From contig CAWEUM010000005.1 of assembly GCA_963812255.1 (NCBI GenBank), positions 248,001 through 312,000 on the forward strand: 64,000 nt of DNA, given 5' to 3'. Source of the DNA: DATJGR01 sp963812255. Its GTDB lineage: Bacteria > Pseudomonadota > Gammaproteobacteria > Pseudomonadales > Azotimanducaceae. Position numbers and translations under genes: made by a program. Position 1 is the stretch's first letter. The number at the start of each line of letters is the position of its first letter. This document shows, piece by piece, positions 44,885-53,245 of the stretch. The notes below the pieces were generated by a model. It searched no databases. It was given only the letters and a program-made list of their open reading frames with translations, and was not told the origin of the DNA.

Positions 44885-45742
44885 ATGGATGGGATACGCA
44901 AAGTCTCGGTTCACGGCGGCCACAGCGGCGGCTATTGCAGCCACGCGATCGATCGGCTGGACGATGTGGTGCAGCGCTACGTCGAGCTCGGCTTCGACTG
45001 GATCTGCTTGACCGAGCATATGCCGACAGAGGATGTGCGCTTCATTCCGCGCGAAGAGCGGCGCGATGGATTGGACGTAACGGCGCTTCATGTCCGTTTC
45101 GACCGGTATTTCGCGAATGCGCGGAATCTCGCGGAGCGGTACCAGCGCGACATCCAAATCCTGGTTGGATTCGAGACGGAAGCCTACTCGGGTCATCAGG
45201 CGGAGATCCGCCGCCTCATCGCGCGACACGAGCCGGACATGATCGTCGGCTCGGTGCATCACGTGCACGATTCGCCGATCGACGGGACCATCGATGACTA
45301 CAGGCGCGCGTTGGATCTCGCGGGGGGTGTCGAGGCGCTGTACTGCGAATACTTCGACGTGCAGCTCGATTTGATCGAAACGTTCCGACCGGCGGTCGTC
45401 GGACATTTCGATCTCATCCGGATGCACGATCCCGCGTACCTGCAGCGGTGGGAGCTGCCGGCAATTCGCGATCGGGCGCTGCGCAACCTCGAACTGATCC
45501 GGGATCTCGGACTGATCATCGATTTGAACGTGCGCGCGCTGACGAAAGGCGCGCTCGAACCGTACCCGTCAGCGCCCTGGCTGAGAGCTGCGGTCGACTT
45601 GGGGATCGACATAGTTCCGGGCGACGACTCCCACGGGGTCCGAAGTGTCGCGCTGAATTTTGAGGAAGGGGTCAGAGCGCTGGTGGCCTGCGGCGGCACG
45701 ACGAGTTGGCGCAAGCCTCCGTTCGCGGCGCACGCGAAGTGA
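44885..45742 (+). CDS. PHP-domain histidinol-phosphatase-like hydrolase
   Basis: The product has 285 residues. The N-terminus VSVHGGHSGGYC and LTEHMP provide the first metal-binding His/Glu of the PHP domain. VGFETEAYSG and VGSVHHVHDSPIDG follow, then VGHFDLIRMHD and a C-terminal DDSHGV. All PHP motifs appear intact. The family hydrolyses phosphate esters, for example L-histidinol phosphate; without his genes nearby its substrate is open. ATG 44885 is reached directly from truncated copy 12, so its native promoter has been replaced. Confidence 0.85.
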   Translation: MDGIRKVSVHGGHSGGYCSHAIDRLDDVVQRYVELGFDWICLTEHMPTEDVRFIPREERRDGLDVTALHVRFDRYFANARNLAERYQRDIQILVGFETEAYSGHQAEIRRLIARHEPDMIVGSVHHVHDSPIDGTIDDYRRALDLAGGVEALYCEYFDVQLDLIETFRPAVVGHFDLIRMHDPAYLQRWELPAIRDRALRNLELIRDLGLIIDLNVRALTKGALEPYPSAPWLRAAVDLGIDIVPGDDSHGVRSVALNFEEGVRALVACGGTTSWRKPPFAAHAK

Positions 45743-45780
45743 TCGAGCGGATATTGCCGGGCCTGATGAACCGTCTGGCC

Positions 45781-46122
45781 CTACTTCCCGCGCGCGGCGC
45801 CCGATTTCCCGTGTTCAACTTTCCGCCGCAGCGCGGCCAAGCTTCGCGTCTGCATCGTCGCGAAGCCCGCGAGCCAGCCGTCTCTGATCTCCTTCAACGG
45901 TTGCGCGTTCAACGTGTAGTTCTGCGTTTTGCCGGTGCGCTCGACGTTCACGAGGCCGCATTCGCGCAGCACGCGCAGGTGCCGCGAAATGGCCGGTCGC
46001 GACGCGCTCGAGAAACGGCTCGCGATATCGCCCGCCGCCAGAACCTCGTGCGTCAGCAGCAGATCGAGGATGTCGCGCCGCGTCGGATCGGCGATGCCGG
46101 TGAATGCATCTCTAGCCCTCAA
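45781..46122 (-). CDS. ArsR-family winged-helix regulator
   Basis: The product has 113 residues. FTGIADPTRRDILDLLL, AAGDIASRFSSASRPAISRH and LRVLRECGLVNVERTGKTQN form a classical ArsR HTH. No metal-binding Cys pair is visible. It overlaps the upstream SRPBCC gene by 11 bp, the usual ArsR-SRPBCC operon arrangement, where the partner is often an AHSA1-type protein. Confidence 0.88.
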   Translation of the reverse strand: MRARDAFTGIADPTRRDILDLLLTHEVLAAGDIASRFSSASRPAISRHLRVLRECGLVNVERTGKTQNYTLNAQPLKEIRDGWLAGFATMQTRSLAALRRKVEHGKSGAARGK

Positions 46123-46567
46123 CGATCGCCCTCAGCGCCTTTAGGTGTTTGATGTCCCAGCCTTCCTCATAACCCTGCAGATTGTCGGCTGCGTCGACAC
46201 CGAGGCGCTCGAAGCCGTGGTGGAAGATCTCGACCTGCGTCGCGCCATACAGCAGCGTCAGACGGATCGTCCAGAACGTCGGCACCGGCCAGCGCATCGG
46301 GGCGTCGTGCCAGTTGCTCTCGAACGAGATCTCGCGCGCGGGCTCGTAGACGACAACCGATCCGCCGTAGTGCCGCAACACGCCGTCGATTTCGACGCTC
46401 ATGTCTACACGGCCGTTGAGCCGCGGCTCGAACACGTGCAGCTGATGGCCGCGGCCGAACCACGCGCCGATACTTTCCAGCGACTGAAATTCGCGCCACA
46501 CGCGTTCCGGCGACCCCTGAATCAGAATGCTCCGACGTACGTTCAGCAGGCCGATTTCCATTCCCAT
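46112..46567 (-). CDS. SRPBCC (AHSA1-like) domain protein
   Basis: The product has 151 residues (start ATG 46567 or 46561). RRSILIQGSPERVWREFQSL and ESIGAWFGRGHQL fit the START/SRPBCC fold, continuing through REISFESNWHD to EVEIFHHGFERLG-like sequence. It would bind a hydrophobic ligand. First gene of the pair with ArsR. Confidence 0.85.
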   Translation of the reverse strand: MGMEIGLLNVRRSILIQGSPERVWREFQSLESIGAWFGRGHQLHVFEPRLNGRVDMSVEIDGVLRHYGGSVVVYEPAREISFESNWHDAPMRWPVPTFWTIRLTLLYGATQVEIFHHGFERLGVDAADNLQGYEEGWDIKHLKALRAIVEG

Positions 46568-46663
46568 GGCGTTTGCCTCATTGAACCGATTGTCCGGACG
46601 TGATCATACGCGTAACAATATGGTTACGCAATATTTCGCAACGCCGCTGCTAAGCTGTCGCCA

Positions 46664-46854
46664 ATGTCGAGCCCTCACCACCCGATGCGCCGGATCCGCG
46701 ATCACGCACCCGCCGCGATCGCCTGCGCCTCTGTGGGGTTGTTCGGGGTGTTTGCCGCGATCCGGGGCCACGTGCCGGACTGGGATTTCCGCAACTACCA
46801 CTGGTACAACGCGTTCGCCTGGTTGAGTGGGCGGCGCGGCTTCGACGTCGCGGT
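46664..46854 (+). pseudogene. N-terminal fragment of a polytopic membrane protein
   Basis: MSSPHHPMRRIRDH and one helix (AAIACASVGLFGVFAAI) lead to DWDFRNYHWYNAFAWLSGRR, a motif found near the start of bacterial membrane glycosyltransferase-like proteins. The match stops near 46855, where the C-terminal fragment of a family copy begins, so almost the entire protein is lost. Confidence 0.55.
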
Positions 46855-47049
46855 GGCACATCACCCGAGGCCGCGCATTTTCAATATGTTCTCCGACTTG
46901 TCGAGCTAGAGCAATTGAACAGTCTTACTAGCTCTCTGGCGAGTCACTTGAGCAATACATCCGGAAAAAGAGTTTGGAGCGAAGCGCGGGCACAACGTCC
47001 GAAGGCGTTCAGGGAGTACATCGAGAAAAACTATGTTAGAAACGCATGA
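46855..47049 (+). pseudogene. NWDAIGAIG-family copy 13, C-terminal fragment
   Basis: In the frame ending at TGA 47047-47049 the sequence reads SPEAAHFQYVLRLVELEQLN and WSEARAQRPKAFREYIEKNY. SPEAAHFQYV parallels ISAAHFLQFV in copy 6, and the W....F..YI ending is a family feature. It has no start of its own and is fused to the membrane-protein fragment in another frame. Confidence 0.55.
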
Positions 47050-47210
47050 AATGAAGTTGAAGCAGACTACGGAATCCGTCTCGCCGCTTGCTGGCGCAAT
47101 CGTCACGCCAGAATCGCTTGGCAGCTTAACTTGGCGTTACACGTCGCAAGAGTAGTCTACTCGCCGGAGTTCAGCCTCGATCCACTACGCAATGTTCTTG
47201 GGAGGAGACC

Positions 47211-47693
47211 GTGAACTGGGACGCGGTAGGTGCAATTGGAGAGATCGCTGGCGCCGTGGCGGTCGTCGCTACCTTGATATATTTCGCGCGCCAAATCCGT
47301 GAGAGCACGGTTGCTCAGCAAACCAACACTGATTGCATGTTGACCGAGATCTTCAATCAGACTCACGTGGCCATTATTGGTGATGCAGACTTTGCGAGAA
47401 TCGCAGTTCTCGCTCAGGAAGGTGAGATCACCGACCCGACTGATCGAGTTCGAATGAAATCCCTCACGATGATGATCATGAATGGCTACGCTTCAGCTTG
47501 GCGAGCCTACAAGGCGGGCCATTTGTCGCAACACTCCTACGACGAGCTTGTGGCCGACACACGTATTCTCTATGCGCCGGGAATCCTTCCCCTTGTTAGG
47601 GAAGATTTGATGATTCGGAATAAGGTCTTTGTGCAGGAGTTCCTGCCCGACTTGGCGGTGCCAACGCAAGGAGCTGGAAGGCGTGCCGTCTAG
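47211..47693 (+). CDS. NWDAIGAIG-family membrane protein, copy 14
   Basis: The product has 160 residues from GTG 47211, with GGAGG 6 nt upstream. MNWDAVGAIGEIAGAVAVVA, TLIYFARQIRESTVAQQTNT and the C-terminal SAWRAYKAGHLSQHSYDELV show all family elements. Intact and alone. Its leader does not share the 41911-type box. Confidence 0.83.
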   Translation: MNWDAVGAIGEIAGAVAVVATLIYFARQIRESTVAQQTNTDCMLTEIFNQTHVAIIGDADFARIAVLAQEGEITDPTDRVRMKSLTMMIMNGYASAWRAYKAGHLSQHSYDELVADTRILYAPGILPLVREDLMIRNKVFVQEFLPDLAVPTQGAGRRAV

Positions 47694-48441
47694 CATTCGC
47701 ATGCAGCCGATCATCAACCAAAGCGTCATCAAATTTGCATACGCAAATTCGTCGCCTGTCTGGTGCGCGGCTGATGCTGGCTATATGGACCTCTCCCCCT
47801 AGTCAACTTGTTGTGAAGCTACATTCTTGACGTCTCCGGTTTGGCTGGTGTCATCGAAGATCTGGCGAACTGCATGTCTATATTCCGCTGCTTTTGAAAG
47901 AACGGAACGTTCCTGTGGGGCGGGACCCATAATAATTTGACTAGGTGGCGGAGTGTAGTCACGTCGAACCCGAGCCCTCCTTCCGATGCTAATTCCAGCT
48001 CGAAGGGGGTCCTCGAAGTCGGAAACGGAGACCGACCACGCCAACAATGCTCATAGGGCGGGCAGTTGGCGAAGTGAGAATCCCAACGAGGCCGCGGAGG
48101 TGCGGTAAGCCTTTGAAAGAATGGAAGGTTCTTAGGGCTCACCCAAACCGAGGCAAAATCGTCTGACTAGATGGCGGAGCGGACGGGACTCGAACCCGCT
48201 CAGCGGGTACGGGCGGGTATATTGGGGTACGTAACTCGTTGATTCCACGCAGTTGGGCACGCTGGCGTATTCGTTGCGTGCGCCAAAGTGTGCCCGCAAG
48301 TGTGCCCGCTCGATACAACGTGCAACTCGATGGCGCTGTTTACTGTGAATAGCGCAACCATTATTTCAAGTTGATTTTGCTTCGGTTTGGATCTACCCGC
48401 CGCGCTATTGTCGTTGCCTTAGTTTTGATGGAGGGGCGGTA
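47694..48441. other. Gene-poor spacer containing an attachment-site copy
   Basis: No gene is recognised. Around 48172 lies the tRNA-Asp 3'-end copy, followed by GTGTGCCCGC repeats near 48290-48310 similar to those within the integrase remnant at 54520. The stretch looks like recombined integrase/att sequence. Confidence 0.5.
48172..48199 (-). repeat. tRNA-Asp 3'-end copy, second putative attachment site
   Basis: 28 bp are identical to the end of the intact tRNA-Asp gene (54579-54606), four more than the copy at 10161. As at 10161, a CGTAACTCnnTGATTC-like motif follows about 60 bp later (near 48230). Confidence 0.82.
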
Positions 48442-48873
48442 ATGCGGGAGGCTGCGATCGTCGGTTGCTGGGTGATCGGTTTGACCGTCCTCATAATCTG
48501 GGGAGTGTCAAAGCTCCTAGGACGATCGAGCGATCCTGCTGCAGCTCCGGCCGTGTTGGCCGAGGAACCTGAGGCTCCGGCTGTATGTGAGCCGGGCGAT
48601 CGTTGTTGGGTCGAAGAGAATCGATCGACAGCGCAACTGGTTTGCATGAATGCGGTCGAGCACAGCGCGCGGTATCAATTCAAATGGACGAGTGGACTAA
48701 TGCATCCGCGGTTCATTGGCGCAGACCAGCAGGGCGGTCTCGTCCGCGTTCGAGGTGATCAGGTCAAGATGCAGAATGGGTTCGGGGCTTGGGAAAACGA
48801 GATCTACACTTGCTTATATGATCCCAAGAAGAAACAACTGGTCGACTTCAAAATCGCGCCAGGAAGGTTTTAA
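48442..48873 (+). CDS. Small membrane-anchored hypothetical protein
   Basis: The product has 143 residues with GGAGGGGCGGTA before ATG. One N-terminal helix (VGCWVIGLTVLIIWGVSKLL, about 7-26) is followed by a Pro/Ala/Glu linker and a soluble domain with three or four Cys (AVCEPGDRCWVEENRS, LVCMNAVEH, YTCLYDPKKK), perhaps disulfide-bonded outside the cytoplasm. No family recognised. Confidence 0.65.
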   Translation: MREAAIVGCWVIGLTVLIIWGVSKLLGRSSDPAAAPAVLAEEPEAPAVCEPGDRCWVEENRSTAQLVCMNAVEHSARYQFKWTSGLMHPRFIGADQQGGLVRVRGDQVKMQNGFGAWENEIYTCLYDPKKKQLVDFKIAPGRF

Positions 48874-49389
48874 CCAAGCGCTCAGTACCAACGCGCTACC
48901 CGATGCGCAACGTCAGCGCGTGCTCGCGCAACTGAAGCGAATGGTTCGGGAGGACCAGACCAAGACCGCCCGGCGCGGTGCGACAGGCACTCTATTCTGA
49001 CTGGGTTCACGCTAAGGCTGCGTTCTTCGCGAGGCGAGCCGACTCTTGTTCGGCGTTTGCGTTCGCTTGTGTACGGCCCCACCGCAAGTCCGTCCGGCGA
49101 CAGGAAATACCATCCTCGATGCAGGTGGAAGAAGCGGATCGTTCGGAACCATTCGCGGAAATCGTTCGGGTCCATTGCACAGTTCGTCACGTGTGACAGG
49201 CGGACATTGTCGGTGCAAAACCGTTTGCACAGGTTCGTGCCTTGTCATTGGAAGTTGCCCGCATTGTTCGATTTCTGAACGGCCGAGTCACCGCGCCCGG
49301 CGCGGCGTCACACCTGAGGGCTACCCCACCCAGCCACTCGCCGCTTCAGCGATCTGTACAGCACGCTCCCGCAGTTCGGCCGGCAACCG
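48874..49389. other. Spacer without a recognised gene
   Basis: Short open frames only. One ends at 49000 with DAQRQRVLAQLKRMVRED, which has coding character but no start or family; it may be a relic. Confidence 0.4.
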
Positions 49390-49761
49390 GTGGTCGACGA
49401 CCGCGACGAACCGCTGCTCGCCAAATCCGCTGACATGCGCGTGAACGCAGTGAGGATTGATGGCGTTCGCATCCCGCTGGCCGAAGTACTGAATCGAAGC
49501 GGTGTCGGTTTGTGCACGTACCATAGCCGTCGGCGACTGGGATGGAGCGAGGTGCGCGCCGCTACAACACCAGCCCTTCCCGGCCGGCCGAACGCCAAAA
49601 CAGAACCGCTCTACGCCTACCACGGCAAGCAGATGTCCCTGCACGCCTGGTCGAAGAAACTGGGGATCAACTATCGAACGCTTCTGCAGCGGATCAATCG
49701 CGGGCTTTCGTTTAACGAAGCGATAGAACATCCGTACTACGGACGGTTGCCAGAGAGATAG
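49390..49761 (+). CDS. HTH-type protein, intact paralogue of 31253-31678
   Basis: The product has 123 residues (GTG 49390; ATG 49435 is an alternative). After an N-terminal VRIDGVRIPLAEVLNRSG comes AKTEPLYAYHGKQMSLHAWS, then KKLGINYRTLLQRINRGLSF and NEAIEHPYYGRLPER. The last part looks like a helix-turn-helix seen in phage-type DNA-binding modules. No catalytic domain is attached. A homologue with an amber codon sits 18 kb away in the same island. Confidence 0.65.
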   Translation: MVDDRDEPLLAKSADMRVNAVRIDGVRIPLAEVLNRSGVGLCTYHSRRRLGWSEVRAATTPALPGRPNAKTEPLYAYHGKQMSLHAWSKKLGINYRTLLQRINRGLSFNEAIEHPYYGRLPER

Positions 49762-49832
49762 CGTCCTGCCAATAACCGCGCTCGGTACGACCTCCCTAGA
49801 ATCCCACGCGCATTCGCGCGCCGGAAGTAGAA

Positions 49833-49853
49833 AACCCGCCACCTGGGCGGGTT
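49833..49853 (-). terminator. Intrinsic terminator of PEP-CTERM gene 1
   Basis: An 8-bp stem AACCCGCC/GGCGGGTT with a 5-nt loop is followed on the minus strand by TTTTCT, 22 nt after the gene. Nearly identical to the hairpin at 53204-53224. Confidence 0.8.
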
Positions 49854-49874
49854 CTCTACGACATAGCTAGGTCG

Positions 49875-50336
49875 TTAGGCGGAGCGGCGGCGCAAGACAC
49901 CGAGTCCGAGAAGGCCAGCGCCGAGCAGTGCGAGGGTTCCCGGTTCCGGTACCTGAGCCACTCTTGCGGTGGAATAATTTCCCTGAAGCCGGCCGCCGCC
50001 CCCGTCAAACCAACTGCCGTCGGACTCCAGGCGCAGATCAAAGTAACCGGTGTAAATGACCGATATTTGGGACAAGAAGTTGGGACCGCCACTGAAAACG
50101 CCCGGGCCATAGCTTGACGAAGCATCATTCGCGCCACCCGGGAATGGGCCAAACGCACCTAGATTGAGTGTGAAGTTCGAGATGGATGTCCCGCTATCGT
50201 CCCAGTTGAACGACCCAGTAGCGCCGGGCGTGCCAGTTAGAGTGATTGTGTAGGGGATTATCGCCGCTTGCGCAGTCGACGCGCTGATTGCGAATACGAG
50301 TGCCAACGTGGCGAATGAAAGTCTTGTTCTCATCAT
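49875..50336 (-). CDS. PEP-CTERM sorting-domain protein 1
   Basis: The product has 153 residues: signal peptide (LSFATLALVFAISASTAQA), a mature beta-rich region with YFDLRLESDGSWFDGGGG, and the sorting tail VPEPGTLALLGAGLLGLGVL followed by RRRSA. PEP-CTERM proteins are processed by an EpsH/XrtA exosortase and usually become part of the extracellular matrix. No exosortase is in this window. It has a sigma-54 type promoter and its own terminator, so it is a single-gene unit. Confidence 0.9.
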   Translation of the reverse strand: MMRTRLSFATLALVFAISASTAQAAIIPYTITLTGTPGATGSFNWDDSGTSISNFTLNLGAFGPFPGGANDASSSYGPGVFSGGPNFLSQISVIYTGYFDLRLESDGSWFDGGGGRLQGNYSTARVAQVPEPGTLALLGAGLLGLGVLRRRSA

Positions 50337-50377
50337 GTCTGATTCGACCTTGTTGTTTTTCCGTATAAGTGAAACGC

Positions 50378-50394
50378 AAGCAACTTTCGCTCCA
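50378..50394 (-). promoter_or_regulatory. Sigma-54 type -24/-12 promoter of PEP-CTERM gene 1
   Basis: On the minus strand TGGAGCGAAAGTTGCTT has the invariant GG and GC separated by exactly 10 nt, 42 nt before the ATG. PEP-CTERM genes are commonly controlled by RpoN with PrsK/PrsR. Confidence 0.7.
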
Positions 50395-50476
50395 GGAAGT
50401 TGAACGCCATGATTTCATATAGTTAGGCTCACCCGAAATGCTTCGGTGTAAGGAAACCTGACGAATACGGAGCGAT

Positions 50477-50668
50477 ATGATGGGGCAGTGTAAAGGATCA
50501 CGACACAGAGAGAGCCTCCTTCGGAACCGCTTGGCGCAGCGCCTTTCTAGACTCGCTGGGTCGCTGGTCGTATTGCTCGAATCAATCGACGAAGGCACCG
50601 AGAAGGAAGCTGCTAGAGAGATACGCGCGGCGCTCGATGTAGACCTGACGGACGCCGCGCACAGCTAG
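50477..50668 (+). CDS. Small helical hypothetical protein
   Basis: The ORF has 63 residues, with GGAG 5 nt before ATG 50477. The sequence LRNRLAQRLSRLAGSLVVLL and a charged tail (EGTEKEAAREIRAALD) suggest an amphipathic helix. No family. It converges on the family relic at 50690. Confidence 0.4.
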   Translation: MMGQCKGSRHRESLLRNRLAQRLSRLAGSLVVLLESIDEGTEKEAAREIRAALDVDLTDAAHS

Positions 50669-50689
50669 ATCGCTACGATCCGATGTCGG

Positions 50690-50815
50690 TATTGGCCGCC
50701 GGTTTCGAGTTGGCGTCACGCCGCACGCCCTGATCTGAAGAGCCAGATAGGCCAGCGTCAACACCGTCAGCGCGCCGATCATCTCCCCAACCGCCCCAAT
50801 CGCATCCCAGTTCAT
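50690..50815 (-). pseudogene. NWDAIGAIG-family copy 15, N-terminal fragment
   Basis: ATG 50815 gives MNWDAIGAVGEMIGALTVLT and LAYLALQIRACG, after which family similarity ends. One codon is missing in the helix relative to other copies and no C-terminal domain is present. Confidence 0.75.
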
Positions 50816-50856
50816 CGCACCACTCCGGTTGATTCTGCAAGGGTACCCCGTGCGCC

Positions 50857-51540
50857 GTGAGCCTTTCGCGGTTGCGTCCAATCGCCAATTCGCTTCATTC
50901 TTCGGATTCCACTGAACGGCTGCGCGACGTGCTTCCGAAGATCGAACCCGTGAAGCTGGTCCAGCAGTCGTCACCGTTCGATCACGACGAGTGGCTGTTC
51001 GAGATTAAGCACGATGGGTTCCGAGCGCTCGCGTACATCGACGACGGCAAGTGCAAGCTCGTCAGCCGCAACAATTTCGACTACAAGCGTTTCGCTGATC
51101 TGATGGCAGTGATGCCGCACGACATCAGAGGAAAGAGCGCAATACTCGACGGCGAACTCGTCGTGCTCGACGACGCCGGTAAAGCGCAGTTCTACGATCT
51201 GATGCACGGACGCGCGCCTGCTCTGTTCGCTGCGTTCGATCTGGTTTGGTTGAACGGAGAGGACTTGCGCGAGATGCCTCTGCATCAACGAAAGAACAGT
51301 TTGCGCAGGCTCATCAAGAAGTCGGCAAAGCGAACGTTCTTCGTTGACCACATCAGAGGCGAAGGGAGCCTGATGTATCAACAGATCTGCGAGATGGATA
51401 TGGAAGGCATCGTCGCCAAACCGCTGATGAGTTCGTATCGGCCCCTTCGCGGTCAGACCACCTGGATCAAGGTGAAGAATCCTAAGTACACGCAGGCCGA
51501 GGGGCGGAGCGAACTGTTCAATGGGCGAAGGGGATCATGA
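50857..51540 (+). CDS. ATP-dependent DNA ligase, nucleotidyltransferase domain only
   Basis: The product has 227 residues. The adenylation motif is FEIKHDGFRALAY (Lys about 48). GELVVLD, FDLVWLNGEDLR, EGIVAKPL and WIKVKN give motifs III to V. No OB-fold domain follows. This compact ligase type is widespread as a free-standing repair-like enzyme resembling LigD/LigB ligase modules. It overlaps the next gene by 4 bp (ATGA). Confidence 0.85.
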   Translation: MSLSRLRPIANSLHSSDSTERLRDVLPKIEPVKLVQQSSPFDHDEWLFEIKHDGFRALAYIDDGKCKLVSRNNFDYKRFADLMAVMPHDIRGKSAILDGELVVLDDAGKAQFYDLMHGRAPALFAAFDLVWLNGEDLREMPLHQRKNSLRRLIKKSAKRTFFVDHIRGEGSLMYQQICEMDMEGIVAKPLMSSYRPLRGQTTWIKVKNPKYTQAEGRSELFNGRRGS

Positions 51541-52247
51541 TGACCTCGGAAGTCGACGACGTGCCAATGTCGGCTGAACCCAAGTTGCCTGAGAGCACGA
51601 GTCGGTGCATCGTCTGCCGGAGCGAGATTCCCAGCGACGCACGAATCTGCGTCCAGTGCAGCTCGTATCAGCAACCATGGCGAAACGGGCTTCGGTTTTG
51701 GAGCACGTCCATCGGTTTCATCGCATTCGTATTGGCCGCCGCGTCCTATTTGGCCGAACAGACGCCCACCATACTCAAGACGATCTTTCCTCCTGTCGAG
51801 CTAGAGTTGGTCTCCCTCCGGTCGGATGGGATTGCCCTCTCAAACAAAGGCCTGAAAGACATCTTCATTACGAACGTTCAAATGAACTATGGAACGGCAA
51901 CGGGCTTTCGATATCTATCGGCAACCATCGCTCCGGGTACGATCGGCTTTGTTCCATTCACAGAGGAAACAAGCCCCCACGACGGCGACGGATATGAAGT
52001 TGTCGGTTCAAGTTCTGGCCTTACTGGGGCTGAGGTTCTCGATATTGCCTCGCACACGACACTGGATAGCTGCCGCTTCATCACATTCATGGATATGAGT
52101 GATCATGGAAGCGAGGCTCTGCTCGAGAAGGGAATGGCGTCCTTCCCCGCTCGCGCCATCATCTCCTACCATTCCTTGCAGAGTAATACGGACCAACGTC
52201 TTGAATTCGACGCGAATACGTTCCGAATCGTGCGATCAAGCGTTTGA
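51537..52247 (+). CDS. Zinc-ribbon membrane protein coupled to the ligase
   Basis: The product has 236 residues. Two CxxC pairs (CIVCRSEI and CVQCSSYQQ, about 24-42) form a zinc ribbon, followed by one membrane helix (SIGFIAFVLAAASYLAEQ, about 57-74) and a beta-rich C-terminal domain (LELVSLRSDGIALSNKGLKD). Unknown function. ATGA overlap with the ligase implies co-translation, an unusual pairing. Confidence 0.7.
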   Translation: MMTSEVDDVPMSAEPKLPESTSRCIVCRSEIPSDARICVQCSSYQQPWRNGLRFWSTSIGFIAFVLAAASYLAEQTPTILKTIFPPVELELVSLRSDGIALSNKGLKDIFITNVQMNYGTATGFRYLSATIAPGTIGFVPFTEETSPHDGDGYEVVGSSSGLTGAEVLDIASHTTLDSCRFITFMDMSDHGSEALLEKGMASFPARAIISYHSLQSNTDQRLEFDANTFRIVRSSV

Positions 52248-52572
52248 AAAGGAACTGGAGCGAATTAAAGGCAAACGCTCCTCATCGTCAGCGCCAACGT
52301 CCAACGGTCCGCAATCGTGAAGGACCTGATTGCGCTCGGATTCATGCGACATCGAAAACTCCAGCCTGAATTCCAATATAGCTAGGGACGGTTAACATCC
52401 ACACCGCGGCGGGGTGCCGGCTAACATCCCTACCCCCGGGTTTGCGTTTTCACGGTATCCCCCGTACCTCATCCCCTGTTTTTTTTCGCACGAATCGCCG
52501 CCTGAATCTCGCAATCTTGCTGCCTCGTTGTTTCGGTGGGGGAAGGTCCGAGTTTAACTCGGCGTCCGGCGC
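52248..52572. other. Spacer between convergent genes
   Basis: No gene seen. Two TAACATCC repeats (about 52394 and 52422) and a run of eight T near 52480-52490 occur here; the latter might aid termination on the plus strand. Confidence 0.4.
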
Positions 52573-53142
52573 TCACAGCACAAATGGAATGATGAACTTC
52601 ACGCGCCGCCGATAATCGACGTAAGCCGCGCCGAACTCGACGCGCATCAGCCGCTCCTCCATCAGACCTTTGCTGCACAACGACGCCACGATCAACGTGA
52701 ACCCCAAGGCGTTGCCGAACGTGCCGCCGACCAGCGCGGTTCCGAACGCCGCGAGCGAAATGCCGGTATAGATCGGGTGCGCGACAAACGCATAGGGACC
52801 AGTGCGAATCACGCGCTGATCCGCGCTGATCCGCACCGTTGCGCTCCAATTCGCACCCAGCACGAAGCGCGACCAGATCGCGAACGCGACACCCAGCACG
52901 ACGAACATGGTCGCCGTGGCTTGGAGCCAATCCGCCGAAGGCGCGAAGCGAATGCCTAGTGGGGCGAACACGTTGCGTTGGATCAGCATGAGCACGAACC
53001 CCACATACAGCAGGATCGTGTTCGGTATCGTGAACGCCCACGAGACAGTGCGCTTCGCTGGATGCAGGCGCCAACCGCTCACGCTCCAGTAGAGCCAGAA
53101 TACGACCCAGCACATCGCAACGACGCTCCAGTACGAAGTCAT
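52573..53142 (-). CDS. Isoprenylcysteine carboxyl methyltransferase (ICMT)-like membrane protein
   Basis: The product has 189 residues from ATG 53142; the longer frame adds non-family sequence. About five helices, with VIRTGPYAFVAHPIYTGISL and a C-terminal LMEERLMRVEFGAAYVDYRR matching the S-adenosylmethionine-binding core of the ICMT/NnrU-like family. Probably a membrane methyltransferase of unknown substrate. Confidence 0.8.
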   Translation of the reverse strand: MTSYWSVVAMCWVVFWLYWSVSGWRLHPAKRTVSWAFTIPNTILLYVGFVLMLIQRNVFAPLGIRFAPSADWLQATATMFVVLGVAFAIWSRFVLGANWSATVRISADQRVIRTGPYAFVAHPIYTGISLAAFGTALVGGTFGNALGFTLIVASLCSKGLMEERLMRVEFGAAYVDYRRRVKFIIPFVL

Positions 53143-53203
53143 GCCGGTCTCGCTTTCCGCTGGACTTTGCCCGTTGATAGCATTCGGACAGCTAGAAATA
53201 GAA

Positions 53204-53224
53204 AACCCGCCACTTGGGCGGGTT
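53204..53224 (-). terminator. Intrinsic terminator of PEP-CTERM gene 2
   Basis: AACCCGCC/GGCGGGTT stem with loop ACTTG and trailing TTTTCT on the minus strand, 22 nt after the stop; one loop base differs from the hairpin at 49833-49853. Confidence 0.8.
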
Positions 53225-53245
53225 CTCTGCAACCCAACTGACTCG

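Noticed and set aside
49321..49842. 173-codon minus-strand frame ending in a plausible RLPAELRERAVQIAEAA tail
   Set aside because: Lies opposite the HTH gene that has a paralogue on the plus strand; the coding evidence favours the plus strand, though the tail might be an old relic.
34442..50815. Integron cassette array (many small genes of unknown function, repeated inverted sequences)
   Set aside because: No integron integrase is present, genes face both ways, and the GCTAAC/GTTAGC-like motifs (for example near 40497 and 39836) do not pair into convincing attC sites at regular boundaries. The repeat survey mentioned in the findings would settle it.
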